This document shows, piece by piece, positions 38,844 to 48,779 of a stretch of DNA of 64,000 nucleotides (the stretch's first letter is position 1; every line of letters begins with the position of its first letter). The notes beneath the pieces are model-generated. The model was not told where the DNA came from, made no database searches, and saw only the letters and a program-made list of their open reading frames with translations. Where the stretch lies: the NCBI GenBank assembly GCA_963712165.1, contig CAVQGY010000002.1, positions 744,001 to 808,000 of the forward strand, in the 5' to 3' direction. Made by a program: the position numbers and the translations under genes. This stretch comes from B10-G9 sp963712165 (GTDB lineage: Bacteria > Chloroflexota > Anaerolineae > Anaerolineales > UBA11858).

Positions 38844-39764
38844 CTATTCCTCTGAGGGAATTTTTTCTTTTGCCAGCGAAACCAGGATCACTCCGGCTAT
38901 GATCAACACCGAGCCAAGAATTTGCCACAAGTCCATTCTCTCATCGAGGAAGATATAAGCAAAGCTAGAGGCAAAGAAGATCTCGGAAGAGGCTGTGATC
39001 GATGCCACACTGGCAGGGAGGAATTTTAAGGAAGTTGTATAAAGAGTAAATCCCACTATAGTAGAAAAAAGAACAAAACCGACAAAGAGTGGCAGGAAAT
39101 CCGAGGTAGAAGGCCAGGGATCTGGTTTTCCAAGCTGCACGGCAAATAGAGTCATTGTACCGAAGGAAAAGATGTAGAACATGATTGTCAAGGCACTGTA
39201 GTCTGCGCTGAGTTTCTTGCCGAATAAGCTCAAAGACCCATAGGTGATCGCCGATCCCAGTGCGATCAATAAACCAATCGGGACAATTTTCCACTCCCCA
39301 ACGCCCCTTACGCCAGAGACCAGAATGGTGCCCACTGCTGCGAGAACCACGGCGATGTTTTTTTTGAAAGTGATCTTTTCTCCAAAGAGGAACCAGGCCA
39401 TAACTGTCACAAAGATGGGGGCGTTGGACTGGACCACAGTCGCTAACGAGACACCGATCATTACCACCGCCTTGTTCCAGAAGACATGGAATATCCCGAT
39501 GCTGATCGAGCCCATACCGATCAGCCAGGGCAGATCTTTTTTCTTGACGATCAACAATTTAGGCTTGATGATCAAGATCCCCAATAGCAGGATAATGGAT
39601 GTGGTTAAATCCCGCCAGAAAGCCAGGCCAACTGCCGTCAGCTCACCTTGCCTGATGATGAGGTTTATGAATATACCAGAAGTGCCCCAGCATATTGTGG
39701 CAGAGATCACTAATAAAATACCGGAAAGTCTAGGTGAAAGGGGATTTTGGGTCTGGAAAGGCAA
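38844..39764 (-). CDS. EamA/DMT family transporter
   Basis: 306 residues with about ten hydrophobic helices in two repeats (ISATICWGTSGIFINLII at the start of repeat one; GLLIALGSAITYGSLSLFGKKL at the start of repeat two), the usual layout of 10-TMS drug/metabolite exporters. Substrate unknown; in these families amino acids such as cysteine or threonine are possible, and the neighbouring cysteine operon makes this worth noting without proving it. Starts 19 bases after the reactivase gene's stop on the same strand, so possibly co-transcribed with the corrinoid genes. Confidence 0.88.
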   Translation of the reverse strand: MPFQTQNPLSPRLSGILLVISATICWGTSGIFINLIIRQGELTAVGLAFWRDLTTSIILLLGILIIKPKLLIVKKKDLPWLIGMGSISIGIFHVFWNKAVVMIGVSLATVVQSNAPIFVTVMAWFLFGEKITFKKNIAVVLAAVGTILVSGVRGVGEWKIVPIGLLIALGSAITYGSLSLFGKKLSADYSALTIMFYIFSFGTMTLFAVQLGKPDPWPSTSDFLPLFVGFVLFSTIVGFTLYTTSLKFLPASVASITASSEIFFASSFAYIFLDERMDLWQILGSVLIIAGVILVSLAKEKIPSEE

Positions 39765-39783
39765 TGAATCCTCGCAAAAAAAA

Positions 39784-41439
39784 TTATGGCGCCAGTTTCA
39801 TGCCATCGATATAAAAATAATGGAATTGTGGATCAGTATCAAGGTCTATTTGTTCTGCGGTTTGGGCCAACTTTTCACCCAATTCAAACCCTCTCTCAGT
39901 AAGGAACATGGCTGCGCCGAAGCCGGCTCCATTTGCGATTGTCTCGACGATCTCCGGGTCCACGGGAGGGATCATGCCGATATCCAGGATGGATTGGATA
40001 TCCACCTGCCCGCCGAAGGAGCCAGTCAGGATCACCCGGGTCAAATCCCCGGGTTGGAGATCGAGATTGGCTAAGAGCACATCCACCGCAGCCCGGATGG
40101 CCCCTTTGGCTTTTTGGAGCTCGCGAATATCGAACTGGGTCAGGTACAGTTCTTGATCCGGTGCCAGTAAGATGCGTCGGGTTCCCTTATCATCCCGGCT
40201 GATTTTCTTTAGGTACTCCAAGCAGGGCTTAGGGATAATGCTTTCATCCAAACTGTCAGGGTCATTGCTGCTAGCTCCATTCCTGACCTGTTCAGAGTAG
40301 GCCACGCAATCAGGGTTGATCCTCCCTGATTCCTCAATAAGCCCTACGTTCCGGAATGCCCCGATGGCTGCCAGCAGCCCGGATCCTGTAAGTCCCACAG
40401 GTGGGGCATCCGCTAAAGTAGTGAGGAGGAATTCGCCATCGATCAGATCTAGATCGGTTATCGCACCATCCACAGCGCGGGATCCACAGGAGATATTGAC
40501 CCCTTCAAAGGCAGGCCCAGCGGCTGTAGAGGCAGTTAAAATCCGCTGACCATCCGTGACCAACACCTCTCCATTGGTTCCCAGGTCAATTGCTAACAGA
40601 GGGCCTTGTGGTTGATCAAAGCCGAAGTAGGCCAAGCAGGCCAGTGCGTCTGAACCTACAAATCCACCGATCAGAGGGGGCAGGGAGATAGCAACATGTT
40701 CCGGGAAGATACCATCCATGATTGACCGGGCATCTTTGATAGCCTTTCTTTCGTGAGGTTGAAAGGGTATGAATGCCAGCTGGTCAAGGGGCAGTTTTGC
40801 CAGCAGGTGGTGCATGGCGACATTGCCCACAATAGTAACCTGCTGAATTCGCTGCCAGATCTTATCGCTGAGATTAAGGGAATCTACTGCCTGGATGATT
40901 GACGCCAGGGCCAGGCGGTGGAGTCGGATCCTGTTCTGATCGTTTTCCAGGGCTGCTGCCAGGCGGGAAATCACGTCGGATCCATACACGGTTTGCTGGT
41001 TCAATCCACCGCCACCCGCGGCCACTTCTCCATTATCAAGACAGGTCAAGAAAGCGGCCACTGTGGTCGATCCCAGGTCAATGGCCAAACCCAGGGGAAG
41101 ATCGGTTTCCTTTTTATAACGGCTGCTTCCTTTGAATAACTTATTGGAATAGACCACAATTGGGGAAAGTATGATCCGGGTCTCTCCTTGGACCTGGGCC
41201 CGGCAGGCCAGGCGATTGTTAAGGGTGATTTCGCCCTTCGTGAGGTTATTTAGTTCTATTTGATCAGGCGGTGCTGTGCCCTCTTCAACGAGCACTTTGC
41301 ATTTTCCACAGGTTCCCCTCCCTGCGCAGGGCTGTTCCAGAGGGAGGCCGGTTCTTAGAACGACATCTCCCAGGATTTCTCCCTCTTCAGCCTGAACCAT
41401 TTTGATATCTGTACCATAAATTACAGTGACTTCTACCAT
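39784..41439 (-). CDS. RACo-like ASKHA protein with N-terminal [2Fe-2S] ferredoxin (corrinoid protein reactivase)
   Basis: 551 residues. The ferredoxin domain has the four cluster cysteines in CAGRGTCGKCKV and a late LACRAQV (about 37-80). After a linker comes an ASKHA-type ATPase region with LGLAIDLGSTTVAAFLTCL and LLAIDLGTNGEVLVTD phosphate-binding strands, ending RVILTGSFGGQVDIQSILDIGMIPP. RACo and relatives use ATP to drive reduction of Co(II) corrinoid proteins to Co(I). The adjacent corrinoid protein and homocysteine-methyltransferase-like gene support that role. Confidence 0.85.
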   Translation of the reverse strand: MVEVTVIYGTDIKMVQAEEGEILGDVVLRTGLPLEQPCAGRGTCGKCKVLVEEGTAPPDQIELNNLTKGEITLNNRLACRAQVQGETRIILSPIVVYSNKLFKGSSRYKKETDLPLGLAIDLGSTTVAAFLTCLDNGEVAAGGGGLNQQTVYGSDVISRLAAALENDQNRIRLHRLALASIIQAVDSLNLSDKIWQRIQQVTIVGNVAMHHLLAKLPLDQLAFIPFQPHERKAIKDARSIMDGIFPEHVAISLPPLIGGFVGSDALACLAYFGFDQPQGPLLAIDLGTNGEVLVTDGQRILTASTAAGPAFEGVNISCGSRAVDGAITDLDLIDGEFLLTTLADAPPVGLTGSGLLAAIGAFRNVGLIEESGRINPDCVAYSEQVRNGASSNDPDSLDESIIPKPCLEYLKKISRDDKGTRRILLAPDQELYLTQFDIRELQKAKGAIRAAVDVLLANLDLQPGDLTRVILTGSFGGQVDIQSILDIGMIPPVDPEIVETIANGAGFGAAMFLTERGFELGEKLAQTAEQIDLDTDPQFHYFYIDGMKLAP

Positions 41440-41690
41440 CTCATCCCTCCGCCGGGCTTACCAATAAATATCTCAGAGATTTATCCTATCGCAATTATGG
41501 TTTCCGAACCAATAGTGGCTGAACCCGATCTCCGGGGACTCTACGAAAATGTCCCGGGGATGAGAGTCAACCATTCTGAACTGGGGAGTGACTTCAGGTA
41601 TTGGATTTAGGAGTATTTCCAGGGCCATTTCGTTCCTGAACAGTCAGCTATAGGCCGATAGAGTCAGATCGTCCGCGAATCTTTCCCGGG

Positions 41691-42326
41691 TCAGCTGGCT
41701 AGCTGCTTGGCCAAGTCGGAAGCTGAGGCTGCATTGGATGCATATCCGTCTGCTCCGATTTGATCCGCAAATTCCTGCGTGACGGGAGCGCCGCCCACCA
41801 TAACCTTTACCTCTCCGCGCAAGCCGGCTTCTTCCAGAGCTTTGATGGTACTCTCCATGGATCGCATGGTTGTGGTCAGCAGGGCGGACATACCCAGGAT
41901 GAGCGGTTTATATTTTTTAACTGCATCGACGAAAGCTTCTGGCCCAATATCTTTGCCGATGTCAATGATCTCAAAACCAGCCCCTTCACACATCATCCCA
42001 ACCAGGTTCTTGCCTATATCGTGCAGGTCACCTTTCACTGTTCCCAGCAGGATTTTGCCAGCCAGTTCGGTATTGGATTCTGCCAGCAGGGGGCGAATGA
42101 TTTCCATGGATTCCTGCATAGCCTTGGCGGATCGCAGTACCTCAGGAACAAACATATTTCCCGCTTTGAATTCCAAACCTACGTGGTCCATACCCGGCAT
42201 AAGACCATTATTGAGAATTTCCTCGGCCCCCAACCCCTCATCCAGGGCTTGATTGGTTTTGGTCACGATCTCGTTGAAATTTCCTGAGATGATCATGGTT
42301 GTTATGGTGGATAAAATTTCACTCAT
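41691..42326 (-). CDS. Corrinoid (cobalamin-binding) methyl-carrier protein
   Basis: 211 residues: a four-helix cap (about 1-88; NNGLMPGMDHVGLEFKAGNMFVPEVL) and a Rossmann B12 domain (about 90-211). The base-off histidine motif D-x-H-x-x-G is D100-L-H102-D-I-G105, followed by the GMSALLTTTM and VMVGGAPVTQEFADQIGADGYASNA strands. Same fold as MtbC/MtmC and the B12 part of MetH. It accepts and donates a methyl group; partners are probably the flanking genes. A 250-base gap to the reactivase gene (41440-41690) shows no other gene. Confidence 0.92.
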   Translation of the reverse strand: MSEILSTITTMIISGNFNEIVTKTNQALDEGLGAEEILNNGLMPGMDHVGLEFKAGNMFVPEVLRSAKAMQESMEIIRPLLAESNTELAGKILLGTVKGDLHDIGKNLVGMMCEGAGFEIIDIGKDIGPEAFVDAVKKYKPLILGMSALLTTTMRSMESTIKALEEAGLRGEVKVMVGGAPVTQEFADQIGADGYASNAASASDLAKQLAS

Positions 42327-42379
42327 GAGGGGAAAACCTCCTTACCCTGTATGATTGGGTAATCTGTTGCAGGTCAGAT

Positions 42380-43258
42380 CTAAACCAGGGCGTCTGCCAT
42401 TGCCTGAATATGGGCAGGTGTATTGCCGCAGCAGCCGCCAATCAACTGAGCACCTGCCTGGAATACTTCTCTGGCGTAGGCCGCCATCACTTGAGGTGAC
42501 CCGTTATAGACAACATCACTTCCAACGACTTGAGGGATCCCAGCGTTGGCCTTGGCGATCAAGACCACCTCGTTATTCTCAGCCCGCATAGCCCTGATCG
42601 CTTCAATCAACTCATCCGACCCCGTCCCGCAATTGGCGCCCAGGGCGGCCAATCCCAGCTTGCTCAGTTCACTGGTTGCGCGCGCTGGGCTGACCCCCAT
42701 CATGGTGTGGCCGTGAGTATCGAAGGACATAGTCGCGGTAATGGGCAAGTCGCTGATCTCTCTGATGCCGGCAACCGCAGCCTTAACTTCATCCAGGTCG
42801 CTCATGGTCTCGATCCAGAACAGGTCTACTCCGCCTTCAGCCAGGCCAGAGGCTTGTTCCCGGAATGCTTGGGCTGCAGCTTCAAATGTCAAATTGCCCA
42901 TAGGATGAAAGAGCTGTCCGGATGGGCCGATCGAACCGGCGACAAGGATCTCCCGGCCGGCTCCATCAGCCACCTGGCGGGCGACCTCCGCGGCGGCTCT
43001 ATTCAGTTCGATTGTACGATCTGCCAGACCGTGGTTGGCCAGGCGGAAGGAAGAACCGCCAAATGAATTGGTCAGGAAGATCTGTGACCCAGCCTCGATA
43101 TATGCCTGGTGAATTGCCTGCACTCTTTCAGGATGAAGAACGTTCCACTCCTCGGGTGAATCTCCAGATTCCAGCCCCGCGGCCATCAACATCGTGCCCA
43201 TTGCGCCATCCAGAAGGATAGGCTTTCCAGATGTCAGGAGTTGAGAGAGAGTATCCAT
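42380..43258 (-). CDS. Homocysteine S-methyltransferase family protein (MetH N-terminal type)
   Basis: 292 residues, the Hcy-binding TIM barrel alone. LLDGAMGTMLMAAG opens the barrel and TNSFGGSSFRL follows. The zinc ligands are Cys in LGANCGTGSDE and the Cys pair in IGGCCGNTPAHI. In MetH this domain is followed by folate, B12 and activation domains; here the B12 carrier and a reactivase are separate downstream genes and no folate domain is visible. Likely reaction: transfer of methyl from the corrinoid protein to homocysteine or another thiol, or the reverse. Confidence 0.88.
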   Translation of the reverse strand: MDTLSQLLTSGKPILLDGAMGTMLMAAGLESGDSPEEWNVLHPERVQAIHQAYIEAGSQIFLTNSFGGSSFRLANHGLADRTIELNRAAAEVARQVADGAGREILVAGSIGPSGQLFHPMGNLTFEAAAQAFREQASGLAEGGVDLFWIETMSDLDEVKAAVAGIREISDLPITATMSFDTHGHTMMGVSPARATSELSKLGLAALGANCGTGSDELIEAIRAMRAENNEVVLIAKANAGIPQVVGSDVVYNGSPQVMAAYAREVFQAGAQLIGGCCGNTPAHIQAMADALV

Positions 43259-43567
43259 AATACCTCCAAAGTAAATCCTACCTAATCAATTCTAACTTGA
43301 AATAGCCGGAAATAGCAATATAAAGCTTTATCGATCGAGAGTTTGATGGGTTCAATGATGATTGAAAAGAATTCCTGCGGCTGGAGGTTACCATACCAGG
43401 CATGAAAACTACCATTTCACTCTATCAAGATTGTAAATAATACTTTTCTATATCTTCAAGTAAAATACTCTCTGTGGGGACTGGTATATTATTGGGTTGC
43501 ATTTGCTGTACCATCCCGATTTGTCCTCCTGGATAACATTGCTCAACTAACTTCAATGGAGTGACAC
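43259..43567. other. Intergenic region between divergent genes
   Basis: 309 bases between the methyltransferase gene (minus) and the propeller lipoprotein (plus). It is AT-rich and should contain both promoters; no cobalamin or SAM riboswitch consensus and no tRNA could be recognised. Confidence 0.5.
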
Positions 43568-45691
43568 ATGACCACTATTAATCCACTTTCCCTTACACAC
43601 CAAGTTCGATTTCTGTTCATCCTTATCCTCGGCCTGCTCCTTATAGTCGCGGTTTCCGGCTGCAGCGCTGTAAATCAATTGCGAGCAACGACAACCCCTA
43701 CTGCGACAGCAACTAACACCTCCACCCCGACCCCAACCAATACCCCTACACCCACCTCAACACCCACGCCCATTCCTCCTCCTCAAGGAGAATGGTCGCA
43801 GTATTGGGACAATAATCAGATGTACGACCTTGTGATCGATGGCAAGGGCTACTTGTGGGGCCGCGGCCCAGCGACGGTCATCCGCCGGAACATCCGAGAG
43901 GGTACCTACCAGGAATTTGGAATCGTTGATGGACTGCCAGAGAACACTGCCGACAAGATCTTTCTGGGTCCATCGGGTGAGGTCTGGCTATACTTCCAGG
44001 ATCATGGGCTGTACCAGTTCGATGACCCGGATTGGATTTCACATCTTGAAGAGGGAGAGATCGAAGGCTACCGGCTGGATGCTACCGCACTGGGACCGGA
44101 TGGTACCCTGTGGGTCTGCACCGAAGAGAGCCTTTCAAGTTTTGATGGCCGGGAGTGGTTCTCACTAGATGTGGAAGGGGGCATGGTGGAGGGCATCTGC
44201 GAATATCTCACAGTCGATCTGGATGGCAATCCCTGGATGCAGGGCGTGGACGGCCCCTCGGTTTATCAAGCCCCAGATTGGATTGTCATGACTATCGAAG
44301 GTGTCGGATTCAATTACAACGATCCGCAGGGCGCCTATACCGCGCCAAATGGAACGGTCTGGTTCGCCTATGGGGGAGAAGGCATGCTGTGGTTTGACGG
44401 CACCTATTGGCAGCGAGCCAAGATCCCACCTAAAGATTTCGCCCTCACCTCCACCGGGAAGGCCTGGCTGCTCAGGGACTGGGGATTCTTTAATCCAGAT
44501 GAACTGAGCGAGTACATCTATGGTGTTTTTCCCCTGATTGATTTCGAGAGCGGAGGCGATCCTGTCCTGGTCAAGGGCTGGCACTGGAACCTGCCATTTC
44601 ACGGCGAGATGCCCGTGGAGAAGATTGAAGACATGGTCCCGGGGATCAATAACGATCTCTGGATGATCTACAAAGAAGGGCTGATCCACCTGGCTGGCGG
44701 AAAAATGAAGCTGATCCCCATCGAGGGCATGACTTCTGCCTCTGCCATTAAAGACCTTGTAATCTCCCGGACCGGCCAGATCTATCTGGCATTTGGTGAT
44801 GGTATCTACAAATTCTCTAACAACCAGACCCAGCCCCTGCTAACTGGATCAGAGTTCACCGGCAGCAACATCACCAGCTTGGCTGTGGATACCAGCGGCA
44901 CGCTCTGGCTGGACTCCAACCGCGGATTGCAGAGCTTTGACGGCGAAACCTGGTCCAAGCCCGACTTGCCAGGGGGTGCTGTTTATGATCTGACTCAGGG
45001 ACCCGGAGGAGAGATCTGGGTTTCCCATTATGCGGATATCTCCCGCTGGGATGGAAGCAGCTGGGAGAGTTTCCGCAGTCAGGAAATTGACGAGCTTTCA
45101 TTCGGACCCTCTGATATCTTTGTTGATGGAAATGGAGTTCTCTGGGTGGGATATTATGAAGAGAGCTACACTTCTTTCGATGGCACTTCCTGGACCTCCT
45201 ATCCAATAAATGAGGATGCTGATCTTGGGTCTATCTGGGAGATCGCCCGGGATAAATCCGGGACAATCTACCTGGCCACACACTCCGATGGAAAATTCTA
45301 TCTAAATTGGCTTGAGAACGAAAGCTGGGAGACTCAGGAACTGGATAGTGTAGCCGTGGCTCTCAGTCGCAATCCTAACGGCGAACTATGGCTCCTGCTG
45401 GAGGATGGAGAGCTGTATGACCTTGATCAGGGCAAAATGGAACCAGTCGGACTGGAAAACCCGGCCCCGGAAGCCTATATGCATGACCTGATCTTCGGCT
45501 TGGACGGCAGCATCTGGCTGGCCACCAACCAGGGAGCATTCCGCTATGACGGCCATGTCTGGGAATCCTATACACACGCAGATGGGCTGAGGGAGAATAA
45601 GGTCATCGCAATTGCGACGGGTCCCGACGGATCTGTTTGGTTCGGCGGCTCTGGCCTTGCTCGCCTAGGACCCCCATTAATGGAACCGTAA
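43568..45691 (+). CDS. Beta-propeller lipoprotein (two-component-regulator-type propeller repeats)
   Basis: 707 residues. A signal peptide ends in the lipobox VAVSGC (cysteine near 32), followed by a Thr/Pro linker (about 40-75) typical of surface lipoproteins of this organism. The remainder is built of about 40-45 residue repeats such as LGPSGEVWLYFQDHGLYQFD, DTSGTLWLDSNRGLQSFDGE and GLDGSIWLATNQGAFRYDGH, the Reg_prop or Vgb-like propeller pattern. It should sit outside the membrane as a binding or sensing domain. The first TIR gene starts 118 bases downstream on the same strand; a functional link is possible. Confidence 0.8.
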   Translation: MTTINPLSLTHQVRFLFILILGLLLIVAVSGCSAVNQLRATTTPTATATNTSTPTPTNTPTPTSTPTPIPPPQGEWSQYWDNNQMYDLVIDGKGYLWGRGPATVIRRNIREGTYQEFGIVDGLPENTADKIFLGPSGEVWLYFQDHGLYQFDDPDWISHLEEGEIEGYRLDATALGPDGTLWVCTEESLSSFDGREWFSLDVEGGMVEGICEYLTVDLDGNPWMQGVDGPSVYQAPDWIVMTIEGVGFNYNDPQGAYTAPNGTVWFAYGGEGMLWFDGTYWQRAKIPPKDFALTSTGKAWLLRDWGFFNPDELSEYIYGVFPLIDFESGGDPVLVKGWHWNLPFHGEMPVEKIEDMVPGINNDLWMIYKEGLIHLAGGKMKLIPIEGMTSASAIKDLVISRTGQIYLAFGDGIYKFSNNQTQPLLTGSEFTGSNITSLAVDTSGTLWLDSNRGLQSFDGETWSKPDLPGGAVYDLTQGPGGEIWVSHYADISRWDGSSWESFRSQEIDELSFGPSDIFVDGNGVLWVGYYEESYTSFDGTSWTSYPINEDADLGSIWEIARDKSGTIYLATHSDGKFYLNWLENESWETQELDSVAVALSRNPNGELWLLLEDGELYDLDQGKMEPVGLENPAPEAYMHDLIFGLDGSIWLATNQGAFRYDGHVWESYTHADGLRENKVIAIATGPDGSVWFGGSGLARLGPPLMEP

Positions 45692-45809
45692 GAGTAGTGA
45701 TTTGAGCGTATCGGGGCTGCATTCCTAACATTCGTTTATATGATAGTCCCATATAGTGGGATAGACTTGTACTTTGCTCTTCACAATTAATTCTTGATAA
45801 GGATTCTAT

Positions 45810-46565
45810 ATGACCGACGTCTTCATCTCCTATTCCCGCAAGGACATAGCCTTTGCGCGCCTGCTGCACGAAGCCCTGGTAGAGAACGAACTGGAAACCT
45901 GGATCGACTGGCAGGACATCCCGCCCAGCGCGGATTGGCTGGCGGAGGTCTATGAGGCCATTGAGGGGGCGGACGCCTTCCTGTTCATTATCAGCGAGAC
46001 CTCGCTGGCCTCCGAGATCTGCGGGCTGGAGATCGCCCATGCGGCTAAGCACAATAAGAGATTAATCCCCATCGTCATCAAGGATATCGAAGCCGAGAAG
46101 GTCCCCAAAGAGCTCTCGGTCCTGAACTGGATTTTCTTTGACGACGCAGGAGAGAGGTTCGCTGAGGCCATGCAGGACCTGGTGACTGCCATCACGGTGG
46201 ACCAGCCCTGGGTCAAGGGGCATACCCGCTTCCAGAACCGGGCCCTGGATTGGGAGAGGAAAGACCGGGACCACGGCGCATTGTTGCGGGGAGTGGACCT
46301 GAGCGAAGCGGAAACCTGGCTGGGGAGCAGCGCCGGGAAGGACCCGGGGCCAACCGCATTACAAACCGAGTTCATCCTCAAGAGCCGGGAGGACGCCACC
46401 AGAAGGGGGCGGAGGACCCTGATGAGTGTTGGGGCTGCGTTGGTGGTGGCTGTGGGCTTGGGTATATTGGCCTGGACCCAGCGGAATATTGCAGTTTCTG
46501 AAGGGAACGCGAGAGCAACGCAGCAGGCTATTGCGGAAGCTGCCAGTACGCAGGCGATCGAGCAG
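45810..46565 (+). repeat. TIR-TM coding repeat, unit 1
   Basis: This segment matches 48780-49535 at roughly nine bases in ten, giving about 20 residue differences in 252. Similarity stops sharply after the AIEQ codons. Confidence 0.85.
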
Positions 46566-48749
46566 AAGAATGAGGCTGAAAGGCAGGCCAGGATGGCCCA
46601 GGCCGGACTGTTCTCTGTGGAAGCTCTTTCCCACCTGGAGGATAATTTCCCGCTCTCGCTACTGCTGAGCGTTGAGGCCCTGCGCACTGCAGAGACCCTT
46701 CAATCCCGCTCCAGTTTACTCTCTATCATCAGCCATAATCCCTATTTGCTGGATGCATTCTATGATTACCCTCTTTCAGCATCTAATGTGGCCTACAGCC
46801 CGGATGGTTCTCTATTAGTTACCTCAGGCTGTGCCAAACCAGGCCCTTCGCTGCAGACATTATCCTGTGAATCAGCGGAATTGATTTTTTATGATGCTGT
46901 CAGCGGTGAATTATTAGAGCGAGTAGCTACAGAACACCCGGTCTTCACCTCCCGATTGGTATTCAGCCCGGATGGAAGCCAGCTGGCTTCCAGTGATTGG
47001 CTGGGGAATATCATCCTCTGGGATGTCTCTTCCAGGGAGCCGAAAGGGGATCCCCTGGTTGGTCCTTCAGGACGAGTGCTGGATGTGCTCTTTATCCCGG
47101 ACGGAACCACTCTCCTGGCCAGTTATGAGGTCTTAGGCGGCAGTGTTAGCTCCATTGGGGGGCAGATCTGGTACTGGGATACCACCACTTTGTTGGTAGA
47201 ACAAAAAATACCGCGCCCAACCACCTTACCTTACTCTGGCATGGTGTTGACATCGGATGGCCAGCAAGTGATAACTATTCAAATGGGATCCTCCAGCCTC
47301 GCGCTCCGGGATTTGAACACCTTTGCGATGGTCCAGAATCATTTTTCTGAGAACAACCTTGCACCGCGCAGCATGGCGCTCAGTCCGGATGGGGAGATAC
47401 TTGCCCTGGGTAATCATGTTGGCAGCATCACATTCTGGGATGTGGCGAGTGGAACCCCTCTTCCAGTTGAGCTTGAAGCCCATTCCGGCAGCATCAGTGA
47501 TATCACCTATAGCCCTGATGGCGCTTATCTTGTCTCGGTAAGTGGGGATCAAACCCTCCGTGTCTGGGATGGAAAGACATATGAACAAGTTGGAGATCCC
47601 TTTGCTCATACGGACAGGGAGATTGCCGATATCGCTTTCTTACCTGGCAGCCACCAGTTTGCTGCCGCTTCAGTAGATGGATCGGTCACGATTTGGTCAA
47701 TAGCTGCTGTTACACCCGTTGCAAAGGGACTGACAGGACACAGCGATGCGGTCTGGGATAGCGCCTTCTCTTCAAGTGGTTTATACGCGGCATCCGCCAG
47801 CGCAGACGGTACTGTCCGGATCTGGGATCTTTCCGGGGACCCGTCCCTCGCCCGCGTGTTAACAACTGGCTCTGGCCAACTCTATACCCTGGCATTCAGT
47901 CCCGATGATTCTTTGCTAGCTGTCGGGGGGCAGCTGGGCCTGGAGATCTGGGATTGGCAAACGGGGGAGCGGATCCACTTCAATCGGACTGCCCATACGG
48001 AACCGATCGTCAGCCTGGCCTTCAGCCCTGGTGGGGAAACCCTAGCGACGGGCGGGATGGACGCGCAGATCATGCTCTGGGATCCGAAGAAAGGCGAAAT
48101 CCTCGGAGACCCCCTGCTTGGTCTCCCCAGCGTAGTGAATGACCTGGCATTTACCCCGGATGGGGATAGATTATTATCCGTAGCATGTTCCCAAGAGCCA
48201 AGCATCATGTGCGAGTCGGGACAGATCACCTTCTGGACGCTGGATGGACCACCGGCAATTTCCCGGCAGATCGAAGCCCATGATCGGGATATCTATGACC
48301 TTGAGGTCAGCCCAGACGGGAGCCAGTTCGCCACAGCCAGCACAGATGAACTTGTCCTGCTGTGGGATCTGGAAAGTGGGGAAGGTTTGGGAGATCCGCT
48401 CCTGGGCCATGAATTTGGCGTGGTCAGTTTGGCTTACAGTGGGGATGGCAGCCTGCTGGCTTCCGGGGGGATCGATCAAAAGATCATGATCAGGGACCTT
48501 GCCAGCCGACAGCGTGTGGGACCACTCTTGGTTGCACACGAGGGAGCGGTGAGCACACTCTCGTTCTCTCCTGAGGGAAATTACCTGCTTTCCGGAGGCC
48601 ACGATGGGATGGTTTACCTCTGGCCTATGGCCACAGAATTATGGATTGAAATAGCCTGTGATCGCGCCGGGCGGAATATGACCCAGGACGAATGGACCAC
48701 CTATTTTGGGAGCGAGCCTTATCGGCTAACATGTCAGAATTCACAATAA
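45810..48749 (+). CDS. TIR-TM-WD40 protein, copy 1
   Basis: 979 residues. The TIR domain (1-130) starts MTDVFISYSRKDIAFARLLHEAL; the putative catalytic glutamate is Glu74 in SEICGLEI (S-x2-C-x2-E context), as in NAD-cleaving TIRs. Residues 131-200 form a linker (HTRFQNRALDWERKDRDHGALLRG), then one membrane helix (about 204-223) preceded by RRGRR, which puts the TIR inside and the rest outside the membrane. A short helical region is followed by about 14 WD40-like repeats (YSPDGAYLVSVSGDQTLRVWDG) to the end. Likely a membrane receptor with an NADase or scaffold TIR. Copy 2 follows after 30 bases. Confidence 0.88.
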   Translation: MTDVFISYSRKDIAFARLLHEALVENELETWIDWQDIPPSADWLAEVYEAIEGADAFLFIISETSLASEICGLEIAHAAKHNKRLIPIVIKDIEAEKVPKELSVLNWIFFDDAGERFAEAMQDLVTAITVDQPWVKGHTRFQNRALDWERKDRDHGALLRGVDLSEAETWLGSSAGKDPGPTALQTEFILKSREDATRRGRRTLMSVGAALVVAVGLGILAWTQRNIAVSEGNARATQQAIAEAASTQAIEQKNEAERQARMAQAGLFSVEALSHLEDNFPLSLLLSVEALRTAETLQSRSSLLSIISHNPYLLDAFYDYPLSASNVAYSPDGSLLVTSGCAKPGPSLQTLSCESAELIFYDAVSGELLERVATEHPVFTSRLVFSPDGSQLASSDWLGNIILWDVSSREPKGDPLVGPSGRVLDVLFIPDGTTLLASYEVLGGSVSSIGGQIWYWDTTTLLVEQKIPRPTTLPYSGMVLTSDGQQVITIQMGSSSLALRDLNTFAMVQNHFSENNLAPRSMALSPDGEILALGNHVGSITFWDVASGTPLPVELEAHSGSISDITYSPDGAYLVSVSGDQTLRVWDGKTYEQVGDPFAHTDREIADIAFLPGSHQFAAASVDGSVTIWSIAAVTPVAKGLTGHSDAVWDSAFSSSGLYAASASADGTVRIWDLSGDPSLARVLTTGSGQLYTLAFSPDDSLLAVGGQLGLEIWDWQTGERIHFNRTAHTEPIVSLAFSPGGETLATGGMDAQIMLWDPKKGEILGDPLLGLPSVVNDLAFTPDGDRLLSVACSQEPSIMCESGQITFWTLDGPPAISRQIEAHDRDIYDLEVSPDGSQFATASTDELVLLWDLESGEGLGDPLLGHEFGVVSLAYSGDGSLLASGGIDQKIMIRDLASRQRVGPLLVAHEGAVSTLSFSPEGNYLLSGGHDGMVYLWPMATELWIEIACDRAGRNMTQDEWTTYFGSEPYRLTCQNSQ

Positions 48750-48779
48750 AGTATATTCTGACTGGAAGGATGGAGTAAC

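Noticed and set aside
43259..43567. Cobalamin or SAM riboswitch ahead of the homocysteine-methyltransferase-like gene
   Set aside because: No B12-box or SAM-I core sequence could be found on either strand.
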